Part shown: piece after piece, positions 32,762 through 41,230 of the stretch
Numbering within the stretch: position 1 is the stretch's first letter
Layout of the letters: the number at the start of each line of letters is the position of its first letter
Source of the DNA: Chloroflexota bacterium
GTDB lineage: Bacteria > Chloroflexota > Anaerolineae > Aggregatilineales > Phototrophicaceae
Assembly (NCBI GenBank): GCA_013388735.1
Contig: JACAES010000167.1
Location: 1 to 46,017 of the forward strand
Length of the DNA stretch: 46,017 bases
Reading direction: 5' to 3'
Notes under the pieces: model-generated
Told to the model about the DNA's origin: nothing
Seen by the model: only the letters and a program-made list of their open reading frames with translations
Database searches by the model: none
Position numbers and translations under genes: made by a program

Positions 32762-35251
32762 ATGGCTGATGTTTTTATCTCTTATTCGCGCAGAGATGTG
32801 GATTTTGTGCGCCGTCTGCACGCCGAGCTGGCGCAGCAGCAGCGCGACACCTGGGTAGACTGGGAGGATATTCCCCTGACTGCCGACTGGTGGCGCGAGG
32901 TACAGGCCGGTATCGAAGCGGCGGACGCCTTCATTTTTATCATCTCGCCGGATTCGGTGCGTTCGGACATCTGCCGCCAGGAAGTCGAGCACGCCGTCGC
33001 CAACAACAAACGCATCATCCCCGTCCTCTACCGCGAGATCACCGATGCTGCCGACCGTAAGCTGATGCATCCGATGGTCAGCTCGCATAACTGGATTTTC
33101 TTCCGCGAGAGCGACAGCTTTGAAACGGCCTTCCGGGCGCTGACCAATGCGCTGAATACCGATTTAAGCTACGTGCGCAAACATACCCGCCTGCTGGTGC
33201 GTGCCAAAGAATGGGAAAACAACGGCAAGAATCCCAGCCTGCTGCTGCGCGGCGACGACCTGCGCGATGCCGAACAATGGCTGGCGCAGGCGGTCGGCAA
33301 AGAGCCGTCGCCGCTGCCCCTGCACGCCGAATTCCTGGCCGCCAGCCGCAGCGCCGAAACGCGCCGCCAGCGTTCGCTGCTGGCCGGGGTTTCGGTGGCG
33401 CTGGTGGTATCTATCGCGCTGGCGGTCATTGCATTGGCGTTGTTCGGCGAGGCTAACGTCCAGCGCAATCTGGCCGATCAAAACGCCGCCACCGCCGTAG
33501 ACGCCCAGGCCGAAGCCGAAGACCAGGCGCAGATCGCGCAGACGCAGGCCGCCATCGCCGCCGCTGCCCAGGCCGAAGCCGAAGTTCAGGCGCAGATCGC
33601 GCAGACGCAGGCCGCCATCGCCACCGCCGCCCAGGGTGAAGCCGAACAGCAGCGTAATCTGGCCCAGTCACAGGCCACCGCCGTCGCCCGCGAACGCGAC
33701 CGCGCCCAGTCGCTGGCGCTGGCCGGGCAATCGCAGGCCGAACGCAGCGGCCCTCGCCCTGAGCGGGCGGTGCTGCTGGCGCTGGAAGCCCTGCGAAACT
33801 ATGCCTACACCACGCAGATTGAACGCGCGCTGGCGCAGGCTGTCCAGACCCGGCTGGCGCAGCGGGTGCTTGACCAGCACGCCGGCGCGGTTTATTCGAC
33901 CGTCTGGTCGCCTGATGGCACGCGCCTGCTGACTGCCGGCGCCGACAATACCGCCCGCGTCTGGAGCAGCAGCGGCGAGCCGCAGTTGGTTCTGCGTCAC
34001 CGGGGCGCGGTCAACCGCGCGCTGTGGTCGCCGGACGGTACGCGCATTGTGACGGCCAGCAGTGATGATACTGCCATCGTTTGGGACGCCGCCACCGGCG
34101 CGGCGCTAATGACGCTGTCCGGCCACCTGGAAGATGTATTCCTGGCCGTCTGGTCGCCGGACGGCACGCGCATAGCAACCGCCAGCGCCGATGATACTGC
34201 CCGCGTCTGGGACGCTGCCGCCGGGTCAGAGATCGCCGTCCTGCGCGGCCATACCAACGATGTGAACAGCGTGGACTGGTCGCCGGACGGTACGCGCATT
34301 GTGACGGCCAGCAGCGATAGCTCGGCGCGTGTCTGGGATGCCGCTACCGGTGGTGCGCTGCGTATTCTGGTTGGTCACGAACGGATGATTCATCGTGCCG
34401 TCTGGTCGCCGGATGGCAAGCGTATCGCCACCGCCAGCAGCGACCGCACGGCGCGCATCTGGAACGCCGATACCGGCTATTCGGCCTTTTATCTGTCCGC
34501 GCATATCGGTTCGGTAACACGGGTGGCCTGGTCGCCGGATGGCCGCCGCGTGATTACCATCAGCACCGACGATACTGCGCGCATCTGGAACGCCGATACC
34601 GGCCAACTGCTCTATACCCTGTTCGGCCATACCGATGATGTCATCGGCGCGGCCTGGTCGCCGGACGGCAAGCGCGTCGTCACCACCAGCCGCGACGGCA
34701 CCGCCCGGCTCTGGGACATCAACACCGGCGCGCTGATGCTCACGCTCTCCGGCCATGGCGATATTGTTTACAGCGCGGCCTGGTCGCCCAGCGGCGAAAG
34801 CGTCGCTACCGTCAGCCAGGATGGCAGCGTGCGCCTGTGGCAGACCTGGACAAACGTCCGTAACCTGATCGCCTTTGCGGAGGGATGCTGCGAGTCGCGC
34901 CCGCTCACCGACGAGGAGCGCCAGTTGTTCGGCCTGCCCCGGTTGCCGAGCGACCCGCCGCCTGCCGACGGTATCGTTTCCTGCCCAAACACCCTGGAGT
35001 CGCGTTTGTATCCCGGCACGCGCGGCGAAGTCACCGACGAAGATGAATCGGCGCTGAATGTGCGCTCCGGCGCCGGATTGTCCGAGCCAATCATCGCTCA
35101 GATCGCGCCGCGACAGCCGTTCCTCGTCCTGGCGGGGCCGGAATGTGTGGATGGCTTCGCTTGGTTTAACGTGATTTTCGGCATCAACGCGGTAGAAGGC
35201 TGGGTGGCCGAAGGCGTTGAAGATAAATATTTCACGCGGCCAACGGGATAA
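32762..35251 (+). CDS. TIR domain - transmembrane - WD40 - SH3 protein (829 aa)
   Basis: Residues 1-140 are a TIR domain: DVFISYSRRDVDFVRRLHAE at the start, then WVDWEDIPLTADWWREV, and IISPDSVRSDICRQEVEHAV. Glu74 in this last segment sits where NAD-cleaving TIR enzymes have their catalytic Glu. One membrane helix (about 206-229) follows a basic RRQR, so by the positive-inside rule TIR is in the cytoplasm and the rest outside. Three 21-residue repeats (248-310) form a helical stalk. Eight WD40 repeats (about 369-700) carry WSPDGTRI and ARVWDA type motifs and are very alike. An SH3-like domain lies at about 748-825. It is followed two bases later by a TPR gene. Whether it is defensive, signalling or structural is not shown. 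Confidence 0.92.
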   Translation: MADVFISYSRRDVDFVRRLHAELAQQQRDTWVDWEDIPLTADWWREVQAGIEAADAFIFIISPDSVRSDICRQEVEHAVANNKRIIPVLYREITDAADRKLMHPMVSSHNWIFFRESDSFETAFRALTNALNTDLSYVRKHTRLLVRAKEWENNGKNPSLLLRGDDLRDAEQWLAQAVGKEPSPLPLHAEFLAASRSAETRRQRSLLAGVSVALVVSIALAVIALALFGEANVQRNLADQNAATAVDAQAEAEDQAQIAQTQAAIAAAAQAEAEVQAQIAQTQAAIATAAQGEAEQQRNLAQSQATAVARERDRAQSLALAGQSQAERSGPRPERAVLLALEALRNYAYTTQIERALAQAVQTRLAQRVLDQHAGAVYSTVWSPDGTRLLTAGADNTARVWSSSGEPQLVLRHRGAVNRALWSPDGTRIVTASSDDTAIVWDAATGAALMTLSGHLEDVFLAVWSPDGTRIATASADDTARVWDAAAGSEIAVLRGHTNDVNSVDWSPDGTRIVTASSDSSARVWDAATGGALRILVGHERMIHRAVWSPDGKRIATASSDRTARIWNADTGYSAFYLSAHIGSVTRVAWSPDGRRVITISTDDTARIWNADTGQLLYTLFGHTDDVIGAAWSPDGKRVVTTSRDGTARLWDINTGALMLTLSGHGDIVYSAAWSPSGESVATVSQDGSVRLWQTWTNVRNLIAFAEGCCESRPLTDEERQLFGLPRLPSDPPPADGIVSCPNTLESRLYPGTRGEVTDEDESALNVRSGAGLSEPIIAQIAPRQPFLVLAGPECVDGFAWFNVIFGINAVEGWVAEGVEDKYFTRPTG
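33503..33691 (+). repeat. Three 63-base in-frame tandem repeats encoding a helical stalk
   Basis: Units 33503-33565, 33566-33628 and 33629-33691 each encode 21 residues. The first two are nearly identical (AQAEAEDQAQIAQTQAAI-type) and the third has diverged (AQGEAEQQRNLAQSQATA). They lie between the membrane helix and the WD40 propeller, so the unit count sets the spacer length. Confidence 0.85.
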
Positions 35252-35253
35252 AC

Positions 35254-35790
35254 ATGGCCTTCATCAACCAGCGATTGGGACTGTCCCGCTACGAGGCCGA
35301 CGAATATTACCGGATGGCGCTGGAAGCCTACCAGAAAAAACGCCTGGATGACGCCATCCTGAACATGAACGAGGCCATCACGCTGCTGCCCACGCGCGCC
35401 GAATATTGGGCGGCGCGCGGCTTTTTTTACCTGGAAGATGGCGTACTGGATAAAGCGCAGGCCGATTTTGAGCAGGCGCTCAGACGCCACCGTTTCGAGA
35501 TGCTGGCGCACTACGGGCGCGGGGTGATCGCCTATAAAGACCGCAACTGGCAGGAGGCGCTGGCGCACTTCAGCGACGCCTACCGCAGCGACCCCAAACG
35601 CCCGGAAACGCTTTATTATCTGGCGCTGTGTTTTCATCGCACCGGCGATAATACCGCCGCGCTGCGGATGATGGAACAGGCCGCCGCCGCCTTCACCGAT
35701 CTGGATGAGCGCCGCAAGGCCGATGCGCTCCGGTGGGTGAAGGAATTCCAGCGGATTCTGGGCAGCGCGGCCAGCCTGCCGCCGGGCTAG
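35254..35790 (+). CDS. Tetratricopeptide repeat protein, partner of the TIR-WD40 gene
   Basis: The gene begins two bases after the preceding stop. The 178-residue protein consists of tandem 34-residue helical repeats: EYYRMALEAYQKKRLDDAIL, then ARGFFYLEDGVLDKAQADFE, then AYKDRNWQEALAHFSDAYRS and YYLALCFHRTGDNTAALRMM. This gives about four TPR units, without a signal peptide, so the protein should be cytoplasmic. TPRs dock partner proteins; tight coupling with the TIR gene suggests it may bind the TIR side, which is inference. Confidence 0.9.
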   Translation: MAFINQRLGLSRYEADEYYRMALEAYQKKRLDDAILNMNEAITLLPTRAEYWAARGFFYLEDGVLDKAQADFEQALRRHRFEMLAHYGRGVIAYKDRNWQEALAHFSDAYRSDPKRPETLYYLALCFHRTGDNTAALRMMEQAAAAFTDLDERRKADALRWVKEFQRILGSAASLPPG

Positions 35791-35873
35791 TTTAGGCGCG
35801 GGCAAGGGGCGGGCCTTTGAATAAAAAGGTGGAACCCACACAGGGCAGCGCAAGCTATGGAGATCGTAGACGA

Positions 35874-36446
35874 ATGGTGATGAAAGACCAGACCATGCAG
35901 GTTTTACCGCCGGTTCAGGAATCGCAGTTGATCGAAGGCGTTTATACGGTCCCGATTCGGGTCTTTGAAGATGAACGCGGGCGTTTTATGGAGACGTTCC
36001 GCCGTTCCTGGTTCCCCTGGGTGGATTGGGAACGTTTGCAGGGCAACCGCTCCGACAGCCGCCCCGGCGTGCTGCGCGGCCTGCATTACCATCATCTACA
36101 GATAGATTACTGGTACGTGCCAAAAGGGCGCATCCGGGCCGCGATGGTAGACCTGCGCCCCTCATCGCCCACCTATATGGCGACGCAGATTTTGGAAATC
36201 GGCGAGGAAAATAACCTGGGCGTTTTCATCCCCATCGGCGTCGCGCATGGTTTTCTGGCGCTGACCGAAGCCACGCTGATGTATATGGTCAACAACTACT
36301 ACGACGGCGGCAAGGACGAATGCGGCGTGGCGTGGAACGATCCCCAGATCAACCTGGATTGGGGTGTCAGCGCCCCGCTGCTTTCCCCGCGCGATCTTCA
36401 GAATCGTTTTCTGAAGGACATCCCGGCGGAGGAACTGCCGAAATAA
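35874..36446 (+). CDS. RmlC-like epimerase (dTDP-4-dehydrorhamnose 3,5-epimerase family)
   Basis: ATG 35874 is taken as the start; alternatives are TTG 35817 and ATGs at 35880 and 35895, with GGAG 13 bases upstream of 35874. The 190-residue cupin shows FEDERGRFMETFRRSWF, VLRGLHYHH with His71 as the likely catalytic base, KGRIRAAMVDLRPSSPTY, FIPIGVAHGFLALTE, then YMVNNYYDGGKDECGVAWND and INLDWG. These match RmlC, which epimerises C3 and C5 of dTDP-4-keto-6-deoxyglucose. Partner genes rmlA, rmlB and rmlD are absent here, and the usual GLHYQ has become GLHYHH. Substrate is therefore left open; the family call is firm. Confidence 0.85.
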   Translation: MVMKDQTMQVLPPVQESQLIEGVYTVPIRVFEDERGRFMETFRRSWFPWVDWERLQGNRSDSRPGVLRGLHYHHLQIDYWYVPKGRIRAAMVDLRPSSPTYMATQILEIGEENNLGVFIPIGVAHGFLALTEATLMYMVNNYYDGGKDECGVAWNDPQINLDWGVSAPLLSPRDLQNRFLKDIPAEELPK

Positions 36447-36448
36447 CG

Positions 36449-38359
36449 CTACGAATTGGCGTCGGGTTCGGCGGCCTGCATCCCGCCCCAGTAACCGGCC
36501 AGCCACTTCATTGTATCAACGGCGCTGTGGGGGGCCTGTTCGCCGGACATCAGGTCGCGGTCAAGATCGTCGCTGCGTCGCATCAGCGCGCCGCGCGTGC
36601 GGCTGTCGCCCATGCTGCCGACCAACTGCGCCAGTTCCTTGAGGTTATTGGCAAGCACCTGCCGCTGCTGGGGCGATAGCTCGTCGCTGCGGTCGTCCAG
36701 TTCGGCGCGCACAACCGCCGAATCGAAGCCGACGGCTCGCTTTGACCAGCCATCAAAGGCTTCGGCCAGGGCTTCCAGCACCGTGTAGGCCGCATTCACC
36801 TGTTCGGCAAATTCCGCCAGCGAATGCGACCCCAGCATCCGGCGCACCGCGACCAGCGTTTGCATGACACCGCGTTCGTCATCCAGGCCGCGCCGCCCTT
36901 CCAGCGCCTTGTCCAGCCGCTGCATCCGGGTCAGCGCCAGCCCGCGTGTAAAACCGCGCCACCAATTGGTGAGCGATTGGCGCACGGTATCGCTCCAGCT
37001 CACCTGGGCGCACAGCCGCCGCAGGTCTTCGACCAGCAGGCCGTCATCTTCAACGGTTTCGAGTTCGCTCACCAGCCGGCGGCTGGCCGCCCGCGCCGTC
37101 AGTTCGTCGCGGGTTTCCGAAGCCAGCGCCAGCATATGCCACAGGACTTCATCGCTTACGCTTATGTTGGGGTGCTGTTGCAGGCTGCGGGCGAGCTGCT
37201 GCGCCAGCGGCAGCGCCTCTTTGCGCCATTCCAGGTCGCCCAGCATGGTGATGTAGGTGGCGATGGCCTGCTGCGGCGTCATGTCTCCGGCGGTAGTGAT
37301 TCGGCTGACCAGATCAAGGATGTCGTGGGTGGCGCGCTGGCTGTTTTCCAGCGCCCGCGCCAGCGAAGGCAGCAGCGTTTTCGACTCGTTGGCCTGGTGG
37401 ATGAGCTGCAAGGCCAGATCGTCGCGTTTGTGGGCGATCACCAGCGCCAGCAGCCGCTCCAGCGCCTCGCGGCTGAGGTACTGAACGCCATGCTGCATCC
37501 ATTCCTGAATGATGCTTTCTGCCTGGTAATCGGTGGGCAGCGTCCCGCCGTTCGATGTCCCGCCGGAATACAGTTCCCAGACCTGGCTGACCACTGCCGG
37601 CGTAAACACCGCTCCGGCCCGCGCCATCGCCGCCCGCGCCATCGCCACCAGGAAGACTTCTGCGCCGCGCATCTGAAGCAGCTGCAGGGGGTCGCCGGTA
37701 TGATCGCGCATCACGCGCCCAAAATTGTCCGGCAGTGCCTTCATCAGTTCCTCGTCTGCCAGCAGCTTCGGCAGCGATGCCGGGTCGCGTTTGATGGACA
37801 GCACAATTAACTGTCGCCCCAGTTCGCCATCCTGCCGCGCGCGTGGCTGCGCCGCCAGGATGCCATAGTGCAGCACGTCGCCCAGGTCATAATGCGCCGG
37901 TTCGCGCGCCACCAGCGTCAGCCAGTTAATGATCGTGTCGCTGTCGCCATCGTTGATCGCCACCCGCAGCGAGTACAGCGCCGCCATCTTCAGCCGGTTC
38001 AACCAGCGGGTATCCGGGTTGTCGTTCAAACGGACGCGAATGAAGGCATAGGCCGCGTCCGGTTGGATGTGCAGCGTATCGTTTAAGAGGCTGGACAGCC
38101 GTTCGTCCAGATTGGGGCGTTCGTCCATCAGGCGCGCGACGATGTTCGCGGCTTCGGCGTCGCGGGTATCCAGCGCGTGCATCAGCAGGCGTTCGGCGTA
38201 CAGATCAAACAGATCATCATCAGGCGGCACATCGCCGGTCAGCACCGCCTTAAGCGCGTCCGCCGGTACGTGGTCACCCGAAAGTATTCGCATGTCGAGC
38301 GTTTGACGCTCAATCACGAACCAACCCTCCACAGCTTTGAACTGCCCCGACAAAATCAT
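36449..38359 (-). CDS. Large all-helical protein of unknown function (636 aa)
   Basis: AGGTGAT precedes the ATG. The protein has no membrane segment, signal peptide or recognised enzyme motif. It reads as a chain of amphipathic helices with leucine spacing, for example DLFDLYAERLLMHALDTRDA and EALERLLALVIAHKRDDLAL, resembling solenoid repeats of the HEAT or TPR sort without a clear consensus. The C-terminal 180 residues look like a separate helical bundle (TRMQRLDKALEGRRGLDDER, LSPQQRQVLANNLKELAQLV). An intracellular scaffold is the simplest guess. It converges with the RmlC-like gene with two bases between the stops, and its stretch on the minus strand follows recO. Confidence 0.72.
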   Translation of the reverse strand: MILSGQFKAVEGWFVIERQTLDMRILSGDHVPADALKAVLTGDVPPDDDLFDLYAERLLMHALDTRDAEAANIVARLMDERPNLDERLSSLLNDTLHIQPDAAYAFIRVRLNDNPDTRWLNRLKMAALYSLRVAINDGDSDTIINWLTLVAREPAHYDLGDVLHYGILAAQPRARQDGELGRQLIVLSIKRDPASLPKLLADEELMKALPDNFGRVMRDHTGDPLQLLQMRGAEVFLVAMARAAMARAGAVFTPAVVSQVWELYSGGTSNGGTLPTDYQAESIIQEWMQHGVQYLSREALERLLALVIAHKRDDLALQLIHQANESKTLLPSLARALENSQRATHDILDLVSRITTAGDMTPQQAIATYITMLGDLEWRKEALPLAQQLARSLQQHPNISVSDEVLWHMLALASETRDELTARAASRRLVSELETVEDDGLLVEDLRRLCAQVSWSDTVRQSLTNWWRGFTRGLALTRMQRLDKALEGRRGLDDERGVMQTLVAVRRMLGSHSLAEFAEQVNAAYTVLEALAEAFDGWSKRAVGFDSAVVRAELDDRSDELSPQQRQVLANNLKELAQLVGSMGDSRTRGALMRRSDDLDRDLMSGEQAPHSAVDTMKWLAGYWGGMQAAEPDANS

Positions 38360-38396
38360 ATCATATCACCTGGCGAAAAACTGTAGAAAAAAGGAA

Positions 38397-39158
38397 CTAT
38401 GGCCGGATGCGGCGGATAAACTCCACGCTCTGAAGTTTGCGTTCCAGCAGGAAAGTGATGTAACCAAGCATCACCCGCTCGATGTCGTCGTGCAGCGCCG
38501 TCGAGATGGTCAGGGTTTTGACGTGGCTGTAGGGGCTGCGCTGCATGTGCCGCAGCAGTTTAAGCGTCACCATTGGGATCGGCACAGCGCCCACACCTTC
38601 GTAGCCGCAACGCGGGCTGACCACGCCGCCCAGCGCGTAGCTGAAGAACTGATCTTCCGGTTGGATGCTTTCGCGGCTGACCACACATTCGTAAAGTTCC
38701 GGTCGAAACCCGGTCAGATCGAGCAGATGCAGTTCGTAGTATCGTGCAGCCAGGCGTGGGTCGTCGTCCACGCACAGCCGGCCCAGCGTATCGTCTACCA
38801 GTTGGAACAGATCGCGGGTGTCCATTTCGCCTTCGATGGTGAAACGGTCGAGCAGTTCAGCGGCATAGCTGGCATACGCGCCCCGCGCCAGGTCTTCCCG
38901 GATGCCCAGGTAGGGCGCGGTCATCTCCGCCTGCGCTACAATGTCCAGGTCACGCCCCCGGCGGATGAGCATATCGGCGCGGGTGAATAGTTCCACATGG
39001 CCGGTTTTGTGGCCGGTGGGTTTGCGCGCGCCTTTGGCGATCACATCCAGTTTGCCGTGTTCGGGCGTGAGGATCGTCAGCAGACGGTCAGCTTCGGCGA
39101 AATCACGCCGCTTGAGGATGATCGCCGGCGTGCGAAAGGCGCGTTCCTGCGCGGGCAT
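38397..39158 (-). CDS. recO: DNA repair protein RecO
   Basis: RecO helps load RecA onto single-stranded DNA with RecF/RecR. The ATG at 39158 is preceded by GGAG with a seven-base spacer; the frame extends upstream to 39191 without support. The 253-residue protein starts with an OB-fold: RTPAIILKRRDFAEADRLLT, then ILTPEHGKLDVIAKGARKPT. The helical C-terminal part has YASYAAELLDRF and LDLTGFRPELYECVV. Zinc-type RecO proteins have four Cys in two pairs; here only one Cys of each pair is left (ECVVS and SPRC), so the zinc site seems lost. It sits four bases after cdd in the same operon. Confidence 0.9.
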   Translation of the reverse strand: MPAQERAFRTPAIILKRRDFAEADRLLTILTPEHGKLDVIAKGARKPTGHKTGHVELFTRADMLIRRGRDLDIVAQAEMTAPYLGIREDLARGAYASYAAELLDRFTIEGEMDTRDLFQLVDDTLGRLCVDDDPRLAARYYELHLLDLTGFRPELYECVVSRESIQPEDQFFSYALGGVVSPRCGYEGVGAVPIPMVTLKLLRHMQRSPYSHVKTLTISTALHDDIERVMLGYITFLLERKLQSVEFIRRIRP

Positions 39159-39162
39159 GGTT

Positions 39163-39564
39163 TTACTCCAGATGCTGCGGGCCGAAGCCATGCGGCAGCA
39201 GATCGGCCAGCGAGCAGGTCGTGTGGATATTGCCTTCTAGGTCGGCGATAATCACCTGTAGGTTCGGGGCGAATTCGTAAAGCATCTGGCGGCAGACCCC
39301 ACAGGGCGAACCGCCGCTGCGTGTCACCACCGCCAGCGCCTCGAAATGGCACTGGCCTTCGCTGACGGCTTTCACCAGCGCCGTGCGTTCGGCGCAGATG
39401 GTGGCCGGGTAGGCCGCGTTTTCCACGTTGCAGCCGGTGTAAATCGTGCCATTAGCGGCCAGCAGCGCCGCCCCGACCGGATAATGTGAGTAAGGGACGT
39501 AAGCCTTCTCGCTGGCGGCGATTGCCAGGCGAATCAATTCCTGGGTATCCGGCACAGCAGTCAT
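39163..39564 (-). CDS. cdd: Cytidine deaminase
   Basis: Cytidine deaminase hydrolyses cytidine and deoxycytidine to uridine forms in pyrimidine salvage. From the ATG at 39564, the 133-residue protein matches the short homotetrameric type. It has YSHYPVGAAL, CNVENAAYPATICAERTA with zinc Cys57 and catalytic Glu59, and SPCGVCRQML with zinc Cys88 and Cys91. The frame also offers TTG at 39570. It lies between the CNNM gene, whose stop is two bases before the ATG, and recO, so the three are probably one transcript. Confidence 0.95.
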   Translation of the reverse strand: MTAVPDTQELIRLAIAASEKAYVPYSHYPVGAALLAANGTIYTGCNVENAAYPATICAERTALVKAVSEGQCHFEALAVVTRSGGSPCGVCRQMLYEFAPNLQVIIADLEGNIHTTCSLADLLPHGFGPQHLE

Positions 39565-39566
39565 GG

Positions 39567-40898
39567 TCAATCCGTCGTCACCGGCTGGGCGTGCAGCGGG
39601 GCATGACCGCTGTTGCCGGTTTCGGCATCATTCGGCGGCGGCTCCTGACGCTTACGAACGATGTGTACTTTTCGGATGCGCCGCCCTTCGATGGAGTCCA
39701 CCCGCAGCGTAAAGCTGGGATGGTCAACCGTTTCGCCAACTTCCGGCACGTGTCCCAACTGGGTGAAGACGAAGCCGCCCAGCGTGTCGCTGTCCTCGGT
39801 TGAAAGCTCGACCTCCATCAGTTCGTTGAAGTCGTCCAGGTTGATACTGGCGTCTACGATGTACTCATCCGGGCCTTTCTGGATGTAGTCCGCTTCCTCG
39901 TTCACATCGTATTCGTCCTGGATGTCGCCGACGATCTCTTCGATCAGGTCTTCAATGGTCAGCAGTCCCGCCGTCCCACCGTATTCGTCCACAACCACCG
40001 CCATGTGGATTTTATTGGCGCGCATTTCTTTCAGCAGCACGTCACAGCGTTTGCTTTCCGGCACAAAAAACGCCGTCCGCATGATCTCGCGGATGGACTT
40101 CGTGCCGCCGGACGGCCACAGGCTCAACAGGTCTTTGGCGTACAGCAGCCCTTTGACGTTATCAATGTTGTCCTCGTACACGGGGATACGCGAGTGGCCG
40201 CTTTGGATGAAAAGCTGTAAGGCTTCTTCCAGCGGCGTTTCGATCTCGACGGCGATCACGTCAATGCGCGGCACCATCACCTCGCGCGCCAGGGTTTCAT
40301 CGAACTCCAGCACCGAGTAAATCATCTGTTTTTCCTGGTTTTCGATGGTGCCTTCTTTTTCCCCGGCATCGAGCAGGGTCATGATTTCTTCTTCGGTGAA
40401 CACATTCACCAACCCGCCGCTGCCGAAGATGGAAGCCAGCGCCCGGCTGAGCAGAATGATGAGCTTCACCAGTGGACTGAGCAGCACGATCAGCAGGCGC
40501 ATGGGGGGCTTCAGCCAGGGCGCCAGGCGGTCGGCGCGCGCGCTGCCGATGGCTTCCGGCACGAGATTACCCAGCACCAGCGCCAGCAGCGCCGTTGGAA
40601 TGAGCGTGATGACGTAAGCCGCCGCGCGCGCGGCGTTCGGGTTGGCGATCCCCAACTGCGTGACCAACGGCTGCGCCAGCGTCGAGGCGGCGACCGCCGC
40701 GATGCTGAACTGGGTGATGACCTGGCTGAGTTGGTAAGTAATGTGCAGCTCAGGAGGAATATCCTTGCCCGCTTCCGCCTGCTCGCGCAGACGGTATTCC
40801 CGGCTGTTGGTGAGCGCGGCGTAGGCCAGGGTAATCAACCCGTTCAGCCCCACCAGCCCCACCAGGGTAATCAGGCCGGATAAACTGCCCTCGTCCAA
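39567..40898 (-). CDS. CNNM/CBS-domain membrane protein (hemolysin C/CorC family)
   Basis: The start is TTG at 40898, with AAGGA nine bases upstream. The 443-residue protein has an N-terminal CNNM transmembrane domain (four helices in about 1-150, including ALVLGNLVPEAIGSARADRL). FTEEEIMTLLDAGEKEGTIE marks the linker. Two CBS domains follow (VMVPRIDVIAVEIETPLEEA, HSRIPVYEDNIDNVKGLLYA, then HMAVVVDEYGGTAGLLTIED). A CorC/HlyC-type C-terminal domain comes next (DYIQKGPDEYIVDASINLDD), then a variable tail. Such proteins handle divalent cations, mainly magnesium or cobalt efflux, with CBS domains sensing nucleotides. The older name hemolysin is misleading. It leads the cdd-recO transcript. Confidence 0.93.
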   Translation of the reverse strand: MDEGSLSGLITLVGLVGLNGLITLAYAALTNSREYRLREQAEAGKDIPPELHITYQLSQVITQFSIAAVAASTLAQPLVTQLGIANPNAARAAAYVITLIPTALLALVLGNLVPEAIGSARADRLAPWLKPPMRLLIVLLSPLVKLIILLSRALASIFGSGGLVNVFTEEEIMTLLDAGEKEGTIENQEKQMIYSVLEFDETLAREVMVPRIDVIAVEIETPLEEALQLFIQSGHSRIPVYEDNIDNVKGLLYAKDLLSLWPSGGTKSIREIMRTAFFVPESKRCDVLLKEMRANKIHMAVVVDEYGGTAGLLTIEDLIEEIVGDIQDEYDVNEEADYIQKGPDEYIVDASINLDDFNELMEVELSTEDSDTLGGFVFTQLGHVPEVGETVDHPSFTLRVDSIEGRRIRKVHIVRKRQEPPPNDAETGNSGHAPLHAQPVTTD

Positions 40899-40950
40899 TT
40901 TTGTCTTTCCTTTGTCCCTTCAGACAACCCCAGAATATAAAATGCCGGTC

Positions 40951-40978
40951 GTTAAGGGCGAATTAAATATGCCTTAAC
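40951..40978. repeat. Inverted repeat with 7-base arms
   Basis: GTTAAGG (40951-40957) and CCTTAAC (40972-40978) pair perfectly around a 14-base loop. CCGGTC occurs just before the left arm and again just after the right arm, which suggests a protein-binding site rather than a terminator. Confidence 0.4.
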
Positions 40979-41015
40979 TCCGGTCATTTAATCGGTTAAG
41001 AACCACGAATTTGTA

Positions 41016-41030
41016 GAAGGTTTGACCTTC
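41016..41030. repeat. Short perfect hairpin
   Basis: GAAGGT-TTG-ACCTTC, 6-base arms and a three-base loop. It is followed by GGGAGGG and not by a T-run, so it does not look like a terminator. Confidence 0.35.
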
Positions 41031-41198
41031 GGGAGGGTAGTCTGAATCTTCCTCTAACACGTCTGGTTTGTTTACGTTAAGATGACATTCTGGTCGAGTT
41101 CGTTATCTTGTCACTTTAAGTTTACCATAGTTATTATATGATCGGCAAGGTTTTTCGCCGCAGCGTCGGGAGGGTGTATTTCACTTCAGTGCGATTTC

Positions 41199-41230
41199 GC
41201 CCTCATCCCCCTGACAGCGGGGGTGAGGGC
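41199..41230. repeat. Strong GC-rich hairpin, probable intergenic repeat
   Basis: GCCCTCA (41199-41205) pairs with TGAGGGC (41224-41230), and CCCCC with GGGGG inside, with one bulged T and a seven-base loop. There are 12 base pairs in all. No T-run follows. The CCCTCATCCCC type sequence is common in intergenic palindromes of high-GC bacteria. Confidence 0.55.

Noticed and set aside
32762..35790. Calling the TIR-TPR pair an antiphage defence island
   Set aside because: No other defence genes, mobile genes or integration marks are near it; neighbours are a kinase and an RmlC-like enzyme, so only the domain content was reported.
35817..35873. Longer start for the RmlC-like protein at TTG 35817
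   Set aside because: The extra residues do not resemble the family and there is no ribosome site; the ATG at 35874 fits the usual family length.
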